DNA of 64,000 bases from Bin76 sp963665765 (GTDB taxonomy: Bacteria > Actinomycetota > Acidimicrobiia > Spongiisociales > ZC4RG35), in NCBI GenBank assembly GCA_963665765.1, contig OY762464.1, forward strand, positions 2,852,001 through 2,916,000, in the 5' to 3' direction. The notes below the pieces were generated by a model. The model saw only the letters and a list, made by a program, of their open reading frames with translations, was not told where the DNA came from and did not search any database. Shown here in pieces: positions 25,024 to 33,309 of this stretch (its first letter is position 1; every line of letters begins with the position of its first letter). The position numbers and the translations under genes are program-made.

Positions 25024-26111
25024 ATGCCTGGCAGAAGATCTCCCGGGGAGAGACCCGGATCGACTTTGTCGGCCATCGACGCCGGTGGTTTTACATTTCG
25101 GCGACTTTGCTGGCCGTCTCGGTGGTGACCGCCGCGGTGTTCGGCCTCAACCTGGGCCTGGAATTCACCGGGGGGGTGCAGGTGCAGGCCGACAATCGCA
25201 GTGGCGTGGAGGTCGGGGAACTGGAGAACGCCCTCGTGGAATTGGGAGTGGTGGATTATCGCATCCAGGAGATAGACGACGGCGGTGGCATTCGGGTGCA
25301 GACCGGCCCCATTTCTTCGGCGGTGGAAGATGAGATGGTGGCCGTGGTGGCCAACTTGGTGGGAACTCCTCCCGAGGAGGTCAACCGCCAGGCGGTTGGT
25401 CCGACCTTCGGGGCGTTGGTGGCCCGCCGAGCGTTGTGGGCCCTGGGGGTGTTCCTGGGGGCAGTGGTGATATTTATTTCGATCCGCTTGCAGTGGAAGA
25501 TGGCGCTTTCGGGTATCGTGGCCCTGTTGCACGACCTGATGATCACGGTCGGGATTTATGCGATAACCCGCTTTGAGGTGACCCCCGCCACCGTGGTTGC
25601 CGCTCTCACGGTGCTTGGATATTCACTCTATGACACGGTGGTGGTGTTTGATCGGGTGAGGGAATTGGAAGGCGACTACAGTGATGTTCTCACCTACTCG
25701 GAGATTGTCAACCGGTCGATGAACAGGGTGCTGGCCCGTTCCATCAACACTTCCCTGACGTCGCTGATTCCGGTGGGAAGCATTCTGTTCGTGGGATCTC
25801 TGATCCTGGGTGCCGCCGCCCTGCGAGACTTCTCCCTGGCGCTGTTCGTGGGTATCGCCGCCGGGACCTATTCGTCCATCTTTGTCGCTTCGCCGCTCTT
25901 GGCCCTTTGGAGAGAGCGGGAAGTCACCTGGAAGGACCAAAGGCGCAGACTTGCCCGCAAACGCGGGATTCCCGACCAGGACCCCGAAGACACCCCGGAG
26001 GTGGACGAAGCACCGCAGTCGGCCCCCAGTTCCGCCGAACTTCTGTCCATGGAAGGCGCTATGCCACCCCGCCCACCCCGCCGCCGTCGCAGCCGCCGCC
26101 GCCCCCGATAA
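25020..26111 (+). CDS. secF: Protein translocase subunit SecF
   Basis: Partner of SecD, 363 residues, with six predicted helices and the L-E-F-T-G-G motif after helix 1. The RND motif is at G-Y-S-L-Y-D-T-V-V-V-F-D-R-V-R. The C-terminal 60 residues are hydrophilic and end in an Arg-rich tail (R-R-R-R-S-R-R-R-P-R), probably cytoplasmic. The ATG at 25020 overlaps the secD stop (ATGA); upstream in-frame starts lie inside secD. Last gene of the export operon. Confidence 0.96.
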   Translation: MNAWQKISRGETRIDFVGHRRRWFYISATLLAVSVVTAAVFGLNLGLEFTGGVQVQADNRSGVEVGELENALVELGVVDYRIQEIDDGGGIRVQTGPISSAVEDEMVAVVANLVGTPPEEVNRQAVGPTFGALVARRALWALGVFLGAVVIFISIRLQWKMALSGIVALLHDLMITVGIYAITRFEVTPATVVAALTVLGYSLYDTVVVFDRVRELEGDYSDVLTYSEIVNRSMNRVLARSINTSLTSLIPVGSILFVGSLILGAAALRDFSLALFVGIAAGTYSSIFVASPLLALWREREVTWKDQRRRLARKRGIPDQDPEDTPEVDEAPQSAPSSAELLSMEGAMPPRPPRRRRSRRRPR

Positions 26112-26329
26112 CCCATCCCGGGGCTGTCATGGCTCTGGTGAGGCCTCAACCCTTAACAAGGATGCTCAACCAAAACGATCTTCCATAATGGGGCACCTCC
26201 GTAAACTCCGCGTTTATCGATCCGTTACAGACTTGGTAACTTGGCGTACAGTGTCTCCGGCGAACCTGGGAAGCGGCTATTGGAGAGCGACATGGGGTGC
26301 CTGATGCACATCGAGACCCGAGAGGACTG

Positions 26330-27799
26330 ATGGTCAGATCAGGTCCGAGAATCGGGATCGCCTCCATTGTTCAGGAGACGAATACCTTCAGTGCCAGGCC
26401 GACCGTTTGGGAGGACTACACGGTTCTGGTGGGGGAAGAGGATTTGGACGCTCTGCGCGGCACCAACACCGAGTACTCCGGCGCGGTGGCCGAACTGGAG
26501 CGTCTGGGAGCATCGCCGGTTCCCCTGATGGCAGTCTGGGCTCTTCCGTCCGGGGTGGTGAAGGAAAGCACTTTCAGCCGGCTGGGGGAGATGCTCGACA
26601 CCGGCCTCAAACGAGCCGGGGAGCTGGACGGGTTGGTGTTGTCTCTTCATGGTGCGATGGTGTCGGAGACCCATTTTGATGCAGATTCGGCCCTGATCGA
26701 AGTTGCTCGCCGCCGTCTGGGACATACACCGGTTGGGGTGTGCTTGGATCTTCACGCCAATCTCACCGGCCGGATGGTGGATTTGGCGGATGTAATGGTG
26801 GGGTATCACACCGAGCCGCATGTCGACATGCGGTCGACCGGAGAGCGGATCGCCCGTCTGCTGGCAGCCACGGTGCGAAGCGAGATCACACCCGCTATGG
26901 CCTCGGCCAAGCGGGCGCTCCTGATCCCCGCCGAGGCCATGCGCACCGATCTGGGACCGATGTCCGAAGTGCGGAAACTGGCCGACGACCTGACCGGCGA
27001 CCAAGTGCTGGATATTTCCATCTTCCCGGTGCAGCCCTGGTTGGACGTGCCGGAACTCGGGTTGGGAGTGCTGGTGGTCACCGACAACGATGCGGAGAGG
27101 GCCTTTCGGCTGTCGGAAGAGTTTGCCTATGAAGTGTGGCGAAGACGGGGAAGGATGAACACCCCCCGGCTGACGACCCCGTCGGTGGCCTTTGCGGCTG
27201 CGCGGCTTTCCTCGACCCGGCCGTTTGTGATGGCGCACACCGCCGACTGCCCCACCGCCGGCGCCACGGGAGACGATCCGATACTGGTGAACGAGGCGGC
27301 TGCGTACGGGTCTGATCTGACGGTGTTGCACACCGTGCTCGACCCCGACGCCGCTCGACTTTGCGCCCGGTCCGTGGGAAAGCAGGTGCGGATGGAAGTG
27401 GGGGCGGTCTTCAACCCCATGGCGCGTCCGGTCACCGTGGAGGGCGTGGTTACCGGCGCCGGGGCGGGAAGCTACCGGATGACGGGCCGGTCTTTTACGG
27501 GAAGAGAAGTATCGATGGGCGAATGGGGGGTGATCACCTCCGGGCGCCACCATCTGTTGATCACCTCCCTGCCGGCCGTCACCGCTGATCCGGCCACCTG
27601 GCGTCACGCCGGTTTGGATCCTGACCGCACGGATGTGCTGGTCGTAAGATCCTGCAGCGACTACCGGGCGAATTTTCCTGACTCGGTGGACGAATCCATA
27701 ACCCTCGACTTGCCGGGGGCCAGCACTCCCAGGTTGGAGAGTCTCCGTTTTCAGCATGCTCCACGGCCCCTCTATCCTCTCGATCCGACCTTGATCTGA
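26330..27799 (+). CDS. M81-family metallohydrolase (MlrC/microcystinase C-like)
   Basis: 489 residues from the ATG at 26330, which follows GAGAGGA; an in-frame GTG at 26297 is possible. The N-terminal domain has Q-E-T-N-T-F-S, S-L-H-G-A-M-V and the metal-binding L-D-L-H-A-N-L-T motif shared by MlrC proteins. H-T-E-P-H-V-D-M-R follows. The C-terminal domain is the MlrC C-terminal fold. Only a few MlrC proteins are tested, as microcystin-fragment peptidases; most act on unknown substrates. It is followed by an M20-type amidohydrolase, suggesting a pair that breaks down an amide or small peptide. Confidence 0.85.
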   Translation: MVRSGPRIGIASIVQETNTFSARPTVWEDYTVLVGEEDLDALRGTNTEYSGAVAELERLGASPVPLMAVWALPSGVVKESTFSRLGEMLDTGLKRAGELDGLVLSLHGAMVSETHFDADSALIEVARRRLGHTPVGVCLDLHANLTGRMVDLADVMVGYHTEPHVDMRSTGERIARLLAATVRSEITPAMASAKRALLIPAEAMRTDLGPMSEVRKLADDLTGDQVLDISIFPVQPWLDVPELGLGVLVVTDNDAERAFRLSEEFAYEVWRRRGRMNTPRLTTPSVAFAAARLSSTRPFVMAHTADCPTAGATGDDPILVNEAAAYGSDLTVLHTVLDPDAARLCARSVGKQVRMEVGAVFNPMARPVTVEGVVTGAGAGSYRMTGRSFTGREVSMGEWGVITSGRHHLLITSLPAVTADPATWRHAGLDPDRTDVLVVRSCSDYRANFPDSVDESITLDLPGASTPRLESLRFQHAPRPLYPLDPTLI

Positions 27800-27902
27800 T
27801 CGTCTCCGGTCTGATCCAAGGAGCCAGGACTGAATCTGCCCGGCAGAATACGGAATGGCTTGGCGATGGATGATTCTCAGCATCGGGCGCGGCTATTGTC
27901 TT

Positions 27903-29150
27903 GTGGGTGTGACGGATCTAAACCATTCTGAAATCGAGGTGCTTGCCTTTCTTCAAGACACCGCCCGCGAGCAGTTGGCGTTTGCCCGGGAACTGATCGC
28001 CACTCCCAGTCCCAATCCTCCCGGTGATGAGCGGGCGGTGGCGGCGGTGACCAGAAACCGACTCGAGCGACTGGGCATCACCGACCTATCCGAATACGCC
28101 CAGGTGGAGGAGCGCCCCAATCTGGTGGCGAGGATTCCGGGGACGGGGGAAGGTCGAACCTTGGTTCTGTCCGGGCATCTTGACACCAAGCCGGCGGGAG
28201 ATATGACTCGATGGGAAACCGACCCCTGGGATCCGGTGATCCGAAACGGCGACATCTATGGACTGGGATCGGGGGACATGAAAGTGGCGGTGGCCGCCAT
28301 GGTGTATGCGGCGGCGGCGGTTTCCCGCGCGGGCGGCTGGTCGGGTGAACTCCAGTTGGTGTTCACGGCCGATGAAGAGGCAGGTTCCAATCTGGGCTCC
28401 AAATGGATGGCGGAAAGCGGTTACCTCCGAGGCGACGCGGCGATTATCGGAGAGCCCTGCGGAGTGGTTTCGGAGTGGGAGAGCATCGGGGTGGTCTCCC
28501 GCGGGGCGGCCTTGGTGAAGATAGAAGTGGTGGGCACCCAGATGCACTCCAGTGTTTCCGACCGGTTCAATCCGATCAATGCCACAGTGGAGATGGCTTG
28601 GCTCATCCAGCGGATGCATGCCGAAATGAAGAGCTATCTGACCTATCAGCCCCACCACCTGGGAGGCCCCGGCCCCACCGTCAACGTGGGTGTGATGGCC
28701 GAGGCGGGGGTGTTCTACGGCGTATATCCGGGTAACGGGTGGTTTGCCTGCGATATCAGACTGGTGCCGGGAATGACCATCGAAAGTGTTACGGCCGACC
28801 TGCAGCGTTTTCTGGATGCCGCGATGGCGGACAATCCGCGGCTTGACGCCCATTTGATAGTCGAAGGGGGTATCCCGGCCACCGAGATCGCCTTTGATCA
28901 TCCGGTGGTGAGCGCCATCCGGCATGCCACTTCCCATGTGCTGGGAAAGCAACTGGAACCTGCCCTCTTTCCCGGCGCCACCGACGCCTACAGTTTTCAG
29001 GTCCTGGCCGGAATCCCCACAGTGGCGGCCTTCGGCCCGGGCTATGTCCCTCGGGCACATTCTCCCAACGAACATCTGGCCGCTTCCGGCGTCTACGAGG
29101 CCTCCCGTATCTATGCCCTTTCAGCGCTGAGGTATCTCACCGAAGAGTGA
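27903..29150 (+). CDS. M20-family metallopeptidase (ArgE/DapE-type deacylase)
   Basis: About 415 residues. Metal and catalytic motifs are S-G-H-L-D-T-K-P (first His and Asp), L-G-S-G-D-M-K (bridging Asp) and F-T-A-D-E-E-A-G (catalytic Glu pair). A dimerisation domain starts near M-H-S-S-V-S, and the C-terminal metal His is in P-R-A-H-S-P-N-E. It removes an acyl group or cleaves a peptide, probably intracellularly since no signal peptide is seen. The start is uncertain: GTG codons at 27903 and 27909 are both possible and neither has a good ribosome site. Confidence 0.86.
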   Translation: MGVTDLNHSEIEVLAFLQDTAREQLAFARELIATPSPNPPGDERAVAAVTRNRLERLGITDLSEYAQVEERPNLVARIPGTGEGRTLVLSGHLDTKPAGDMTRWETDPWDPVIRNGDIYGLGSGDMKVAVAAMVYAAAAVSRAGGWSGELQLVFTADEEAGSNLGSKWMAESGYLRGDAAIIGEPCGVVSEWESIGVVSRGAALVKIEVVGTQMHSSVSDRFNPINATVEMAWLIQRMHAEMKSYLTYQPHHLGGPGPTVNVGVMAEAGVFYGVYPGNGWFACDIRLVPGMTIESVTADLQRFLDAAMADNPRLDAHLIVEGGIPATEIAFDHPVVSAIRHATSHVLGKQLEPALFPGATDAYSFQVLAGIPTVAAFGPGYVPRAHSPNEHLAASGVYEASRIYALSALRYLTEE

Positions 29151-29224
29151 ACGCTCGGCGTTAGCCAGAATGCGGTGAGCGAACTATCTGGGGCATCTGC
29201 CCGGTTTTCCGCCGACCAATCACG

Positions 29225-29614
29225 AGAAGAACGAGTCCGCCTGTAAGCCGGATTCTGTGAGGGTCGTTTCCGACCCCCGGTGACCATCCATCTGGGGCCG
29301 CCGTCGCCGGCGACCTCATGCGGCTCACCCGGGACGATCCAACGGGCCATTGCGTCCCTGCTCAGCCTTGCTCCGGGTGGGGTTTACCGAGCCGCCCCGG
29401 TCACCCGGGGCGCTGGTGGTCTCTTACACCACCGTTTCACCCTTGCCGACGCCCTCTCGCAAGAGAGGCAACGGCGGTCTGTTCTCTGTGGCACTTTCCG
29501 TCGGGTCACCCCGCCTGGGAGTTACCCAGCACCCTGCCCTGTGGAGTCCGGACTTTCCTCAAGCGCAAGACATCCGTCCCCGCCCGCGGCCACCCGGCGA
29601 ACTCGCTCTTTCCT
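29225..29614 (-). ncRNA. rnpB: RNase P RNA (type A)
   Basis: Catalytic RNA that trims tRNA 5' leaders. Read on the reverse strand it contains GAGGAAAGTCCGGACTCCAC (CR-I/P3-P4), AGGGCAGGGTGCTGGGTAA, GACGGAAAGTGCCACAGA, and the 3' part CGGCTTACAGGCGGACTC. These are the universal type A signatures. The ends (about 29614 for 5' and 29225 for 3') are set by P1 pairing of GAAAGAGCGAGT with ACTCGTTCTTC and may be off by several bases. Open frames on either strand here are chance. Confidence 0.95.
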
Positions 29615-29703
29615 CTCATGTTACGGCTTCTTGTTCGACAGCGAGCCTCCTATCCAAAGACAGTGACAGGTTTGGGCGGTCGGCGGGTACCGGCCGGATG
29701 CGT

Positions 29704-30105
29704 TCAGTCTGAGGTAGGCGTCCTGAAGCGGCAAGTGGGGCCGGAGGCGTTGGCAAGTCGTTTGTCCAGGGTGACCATCGGCATTTCAAGGGCTTCGGCC
29801 AGAGCCACGTACCATGCGTCGGATGGAGTAACAGCGTGCCATAGCTCCCGGACCCGGTCGGCGAAGGGACGGAATGGATAGAGCGACAAGGGGAGGGTGA
29901 TAAGTTCGGAATAGGCCAGTGCGACCGTGTCGTGTGAAATGCGGCCTCTCGCCTGGTTCCGCCGGAGGGCGTGTGCTGCTTCAGCGGTTATCAAGTGCGG
30001 GGCGGCAACCGGGTAGGACTCCATTTGTTCCATGGACCAGGTTCCCTCGGGGCCGGTGTCGATCAAGGCTGACACCAAAACCGAAGCATCGACAACTACA
30101 CTCAC
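29704..30105 (-). CDS. vapC: PIN-domain ribonuclease toxin (VapC family)
   Basis: A 133-residue PIN-domain protein. The acidic site is D in V-V-V-D-A-S-V-L (D6), E in T-A-E-A-A-H-A-L and D in T-P-S-D-A-W-Y-V-A-L-A-E-A-L, with a further Asp in V-T-L-D-K-R. VapC toxins cleave tRNA or rRNA when freed from VapB. The GTG start overlaps the antitoxin stop (GTGA), the usual coupling. Targets cannot be predicted. Confidence 0.92.
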   Translation of the reverse strand: MSVVVDASVLVSALIDTGPEGTWSMEQMESYPVAAPHLITAEAAHALRRNQARGRISHDTVALAYSELITLPLSLYPFRPFADRVRELWHAVTPSDAWYVALAEALEMPMVTLDKRLANASGPTCRFRTPTSD

Positions 30106-30338
30106 CGGCGCCCTTCATGAATGGCGGCAACGATCTCTTCGGCCGGTAACCTGACCCGACTGGTGTTCTTGCGCTCTCTGATGCGGGCCAGTACGGTTTC
30201 CATGTCGGGATTTTCGGCCATGGCTATCAGTTCCCGCCGCAGGTACTCTTGCAATGACCGCCCGTTTCTCGCAGCTCGGGCTGCTAATTCGTTGCGAGTC
30301 TGGTCTGGAACGTTTCTGACGGTGATCGATTTTGCCAT
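30102..30338 (-). CDS. vapB: Antitoxin of the VapBC module (FitA/VapB-like, ribbon-helix-helix)
   Basis: 78 residues from the ATG at 30338. The N-terminal ribbon-helix-helix has A-K-S-I-T-V-R-N-V-P-D-Q-T-R-N-E-L and the middle R-S-L-Q-E-Y-L-R-R-E-L, typical of FitA-like antitoxins. The C-terminal R-L-P-A-E-E-I-V-A-A-I-H-E would wrap the toxin. It probably represses its own promoter. A longer frame to 30383 adds a Cys/Met-rich stretch that is not conserved-looking. Confidence 0.9.
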   Translation of the reverse strand: MAKSITVRNVPDQTRNELAARAARNGRSLQEYLRRELIAMAENPDMETVLARIRERKNTSRVRLPAEEIVAAIHEGRR

Positions 30339-30449
30339 TGCCTTCATTATACAGCTAATGCAGGTGATATGCATGCAAGCCACTGTCTGCTTTTCTTGGG
30401 TTGGCTATCCCATCCAAAGGGCAGGCGTTCGATTATTCTTGGCCCGACT

Positions 30450-30665
30450 GTGGCAGAGCAACTAGATGTTGATGCGTTGATCGCCCGGTATCGGGTTCGG
30501 GCCGAGGCGGTGCGGGAGCGGTCCCTGCCGCCGGTGGCCGGCGCCGAGCGACAAAGATTCATCAAACAGGCCGAAGAGGACTACTTGGATTTTTCCTTGG
30601 TTGCCGCGGCGCAATGGTCGGTGGAGGAAGGTCATCTGGTGCTCCGCATTCCTTTGGGCGGCTAG
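30450..30665 (+). CDS. Small conserved-looking acidic protein of unknown function
   Basis: 71 residues from a GTG. It begins with a helical segment (D-V-D-A-L-I-A-R-Y-R-V-R-A-E-A-V) and ends in short strands (V-E-E-G-H-L-V-L-R-I-P-L). The order helix, linker, Y-L-D-F-S-L-V-A-A-A-x-W-S, strand looks like real protein, not chance coding. It converges with thyX, overlapping it by 4 bp. No function is recognised. A longer in-frame ATG start at 30369 is less likely. Confidence 0.55.
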   Translation: MAEQLDVDALIARYRVRAEAVRERSLPPVAGAERQRFIKQAEEDYLDFSLVAAAQWSVEEGHLVLRIPLGG

Positions 30666-32299
30666 TTCCCAAACGACCATTGCATCTGGGTACCCCGAGT
30701 TCGTTGGGCGCCCCGACGCTCTGATTCCAGCCTTGCCAACTCAACCCCTTCGGTGTTGAGGAAGGTGAAAGCGTCGGCTATGCGGGTGTGGCCCGCTATT
30801 TCGGCGATCTGCCGGTGCATTTCGACGCACACTCGTCGGTAGTTGGGGTGCCCGGCCGGTTGGGTGCGCAGTTCGATGAGATGCAGCGCCTGACGGGCGT
30901 TCATCTCCATCATGAACCTGATGCGATAGGCGAAAGGCACGGCATACTGGGCAACCTGCCGACCAAGGGATTCACGGAGTCGCTCGTAAAGCTCTCCGGT
31001 TTGTTCCATCGCCAGGTCCCAGGAACTCGCCAGGCCGGCTTCGGACAGTTCCTCGGGCCGGTCGTTTCCGAGACGGGTGGCCAGGGGCTGCCATTCGATG
31101 GTCATCATCCGATGGCGTTGGAGATCCCGAAACGCCCCGAAGTCGCATACCACGTCGAACCGGTAGTAGCTTCGCTCCAGCGCTCTGCCCGGCTTATGCC
31201 TCCGGTTGCCCCGGTCTCCCACCAGCGATCCGATCAACTCGGTGATCTGCTCCGCCGGCATCTGATCCACCACCTCCCGTAACTGGGCGTCGGAGAATTC
31301 GGAGACTCCATACAGCGCGGCGGCGGCTAATTTGCGCTCGGCGGCGGGATCCCAGTCGGTGAGGGTTACCTCGGCGGCCGGCGTCGGACGAATGTTCAAT
31401 CGGTCGGCCATCTCCTCGAGACGGGAATTGGTCTCCGACAGGTAGCGACTCCACAGCATTCCCCGATCGGGTAGATCCACCCTGGTCAGAAAGGAGGGGA
31501 TGACCTTGCGCAATTCGGCGAGCATCATTGACCCGTAATTCTGAACCTCCTGTAGAGGGTGAGCCTGCATGCGGATTACGGCCATTTCGTAGGCTTGACC
31601 GGTGGCGTATATGCCTACGTTAGAGAGGGTGGAGGCAGGCAGCATCCCCCGGATAGAGTCGAAGGCCTTGGCCCGGATGGCGGCGTTATGGACCCATTCG
31701 GGGTCCTTTCTCCGGCGAGGGTGGCGTTTGGTGAAGTATTCGATCATCACCGGGCGCATGTCTCGGTAGGTGTCGAACAGGCGAGCCATCATGTTCAGGT
31801 ACTCCTGCCGCAGAGGCGAGTTCTCTATCTCGGGAGGAAGGAAAAACCGGTATCTTCCTCCCAGGGGCTGGTCATAGCCGATATAGCGGGTGGACTGCTC
31901 CAGGTAGGCGGCCAGCCGCCCCCATTCCAGCACTTTGGTCAATAGATTGGAAGCCTGTTCGCAGGCCAGGTGTACCCCTCCCAACTGGGTCACGGAATCG
32001 TCTCCGTATTCGTAGAAGACCCGCCGGTAGAGATCCTCGGCCCGCTTGAGCTTGATCAGAGGATCATCCCGGTCCATCTCGGCGGCGATTGCCGCGATGC
32101 CCACCGAGGCATCGGTCACGAATTCGTCGAGGAACAGTCGGCGCAGCGACTTGTGGGTGCGGCTATAGCGGGCGAAAAGCGCCCCTTTCACCACTTCGGG
32201 CAGGTTGATGAGAGCGAACACCGGCCCGTCCGGATTGGTGAAAAAGCGCCCCAGGACGGCTTGCTCTTCTTCGGTGAAAGGCTCTCGGTGGTAGACCAT
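30662..32299 (-). CDS. thyX: Long two-domain ThyX-family (FAD-dependent thymidylate synthase) protein
   Basis: 545 residues, about twice the usual ThyX. Two ThyX-like halves are visible. The first, up to ~290, keeps the second half of the signature (L-E-Q-S-T-R-Y, 133-139), but W-G-R stands where R-H-R is expected. The second, ~310-540, keeps R-H-R (395-397) and M-N-A-R-x3-H with E-L-R-T, but its motif then reads M-M-T-I-E-W-Q-P instead of x-x-S-x-N-E-x-S. ThyX makes dTMP from dUMP with FAD and methylenetetrahydrofolate. No thyA is in the window. Whether this long form is active is not shown by the sequence. Confidence 0.85.
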   Translation of the reverse strand: MVYHREPFTEEEQAVLGRFFTNPDGPVFALINLPEVVKGALFARYSRTHKSLRRLFLDEFVTDASVGIAAIAAEMDRDDPLIKLKRAEDLYRRVFYEYGDDSVTQLGGVHLACEQASNLLTKVLEWGRLAAYLEQSTRYIGYDQPLGGRYRFFLPPEIENSPLRQEYLNMMARLFDTYRDMRPVMIEYFTKRHPRRRKDPEWVHNAAIRAKAFDSIRGMLPASTLSNVGIYATGQAYEMAVIRMQAHPLQEVQNYGSMMLAELRKVIPSFLTRVDLPDRGMLWSRYLSETNSRLEEMADRLNIRPTPAAEVTLTDWDPAAERKLAAAALYGVSEFSDAQLREVVDQMPAEQITELIGSLVGDRGNRRHKPGRALERSYYRFDVVCDFGAFRDLQRHRMMTIEWQPLATRLGNDRPEELSEAGLASSWDLAMEQTGELYERLRESLGRQVAQYAVPFAYRIRFMMEMNARQALHLIELRTQPAGHPNYRRVCVEMHRQIAEIAGHTRIADAFTFLNTEGVELARLESERRGAQRTRGTQMQWSFGN

Positions 32300-32352
32300 G
32301 GGAGCTAATAATGATATGGAAGCCCACCCGTTCGGTACTGTATCTCTCTTAG

Positions 32353-32631
32353 ATGACTCCAGGTTTTTTTCGGGCGCTGATCGGCGTTTTGGTGGTAATC
32401 GGACTCGCTCTGGCGGTGATTCCCCTGCTGGCCGCCCTGGATCTTGCCCGCGGGGGGAGGGGGTTTGGTATCTGTCCCGACGGGGTATGGCTGTGCGCCT
32501 CTCCCTACCTTCCGGTACTGCGGGTCACCGGCTTGGTGGGACTGGGAATGGGCGCGGTGGCGGTGGGCATACGTCTTGCTCGACGGGGGCTGCGCTGGGC
32601 GGAGAAAGAGGAAATGTCTTCTTCGAGGTAG
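32353..32631 (+). CDS. Small two-helix membrane protein of unknown function
   Basis: 92 residues with membrane helices at about 7-28 and 58-76. Between them lies a Gly/Arg-rich loop with two Cys (G-I-C-P-D-G-V-W-L-C-A). The tail is basic then acidic. It is divergent from thyX, starting 54 bp from the thyX start codon. No ribosome site stands out. Function unknown. Confidence 0.55.
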   Translation: MTPGFFRALIGVLVVIGLALAVIPLLAALDLARGGRGFGICPDGVWLCASPYLPVLRVTGLVGLGMGAVAVGIRLARRGLRWAEKEEMSSSR

Positions 32632-32747
32632 GTTCCCGCCCAAGCCCAAGAGTCGGCAAAACCAGATCTATCTCGCGAAACCGCCGCCCCCGGGTGGCAA
32701 TCGGCGTGTTTCTCCCTCCCTACAAGCGTGGCTCGAATTTGGGTTCT

Positions 32748-32791
32748 ACGGCTTTGTTCGCAGCTACGAACGGCTTTGTTCGCAGCTACGA
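32748..32791. repeat. Perfect 22-bp tandem duplication
   Basis: ACGGCTTTGTTCGCAGCTACGA-type unit present twice head to tail, at 32748-32769 and 32770-32791, without mismatch. It lies in the 154-bp gap between the small membrane gene and the BrnT-like toxin-antitoxin pair and reaches 6 bp into the 3' end of the antitoxin gene. Probably a replication-slippage product. Confidence 0.85.
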
Positions 32792-32983
32792 CGAACCGGT
32801 GCCACTCATTGACGAAGAACCATGTCCAAACACTACTTGCTGACCCTCAATCATCTTGAGGGCGTTGCGCGCCGCTTGACGAGCTATCTCCCGTTGATGC
32901 TGAGCATCGTGCACGGGGGTCAACTCGCTGTTCTCGAACGCATCGAGGATTTCCTTCTCCTCGGGACTCAATTCATAGCTCAC
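32786..32983 (-). CDS. Probable antitoxin of a BrnT-like module
   Basis: 65 residues from a GTG preceded at proper distance by GGGAGGAGG, the best ribosome site in the area; an upstream in-frame ATG at 33001 would consume that site. It begins V-S-Y-E-L-S-P-E-E-K-E-I-L-D-A-F-E-N, typical of small antitoxins paired with this toxin type. A helical segment (H-Q-R-E-I-A-R-Q-A-A-R-N-A) follows. It comes after the toxin gene, the toxin-first order of BrnT/BrnA. Antitoxin assignment rests on partner and size. Confidence 0.65.
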   Translation of the reverse strand: MSYELSPEEKEILDAFENSELTPVHDAQHQREIARQAARNALKMIEGQQVVFGHGSSSMSGTGSS

Positions 32984-32987
32984 GGAA

Positions 32988-33266
32988 CTACCTCCTCCCA
33001 TATCCCCCGATCGCTTTGCGGCTAGGGATAATGGCCTTGAGAGATATTGTACCGTCTGGCTCTGTCACAAACGGCACGAGATACAGGTAATCGTCAATGT
33101 CCACAACATAGATCATTTGGCCGGGATAACGCTCCTGGTTCGGGTGGTTGACCGTAGCAACCAAATCGCCTCCGTCTAGGGCGGCGGTCACATCTTCGAA
33201 GGAGATTTCCCGTTGCCTCATGAGTTGTCGGTTCTTGCTCTCATTCCAGTTGAAGTACATTTCCAT
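32988..33266 (-). CDS. BrnT-like ribonuclease toxin
   Basis: About 92 residues. The opening Y-F-N-W-N-E-S-K-N-R-Q-L-M-R-Q-R-E-I-S-F-E-D-V matches the start of BrnT-type (DUF497-related) toxins. Central strands Y-V-V-D-I-D-D-Y-L-Y-L-V-P-F and the C-terminal K-A-I-I-P-S-R-K-A complete a RelE-like fold. Such toxins cut mRNA. The start is uncertain (ATG at 33266 or 33260; the frame is open to 33293). Four bp separate it from the downstream antitoxin. Confidence 0.72.
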   Translation of the reverse strand: MEMYFNWNESKNRQLMRQREISFEDVTAALDGGDLVATVNHPNQERYPGQMIYVVDIDDYLYLVPFVTEPDGTISLKAIIPSRKAIGGYGRR

Positions 33267-33309
33267 AGAACTGTCCGCACTCAGTTGGCACAAAGTTGGT
33301 GGCGCCGAT

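Noticed and set aside
29280..29881. Long forward-strand open frames over 29.3-29.9 kb
   Set aside because: They run across the RNase P RNA gene and code for Pro/Arg/Ser-rich peptides with no family features.
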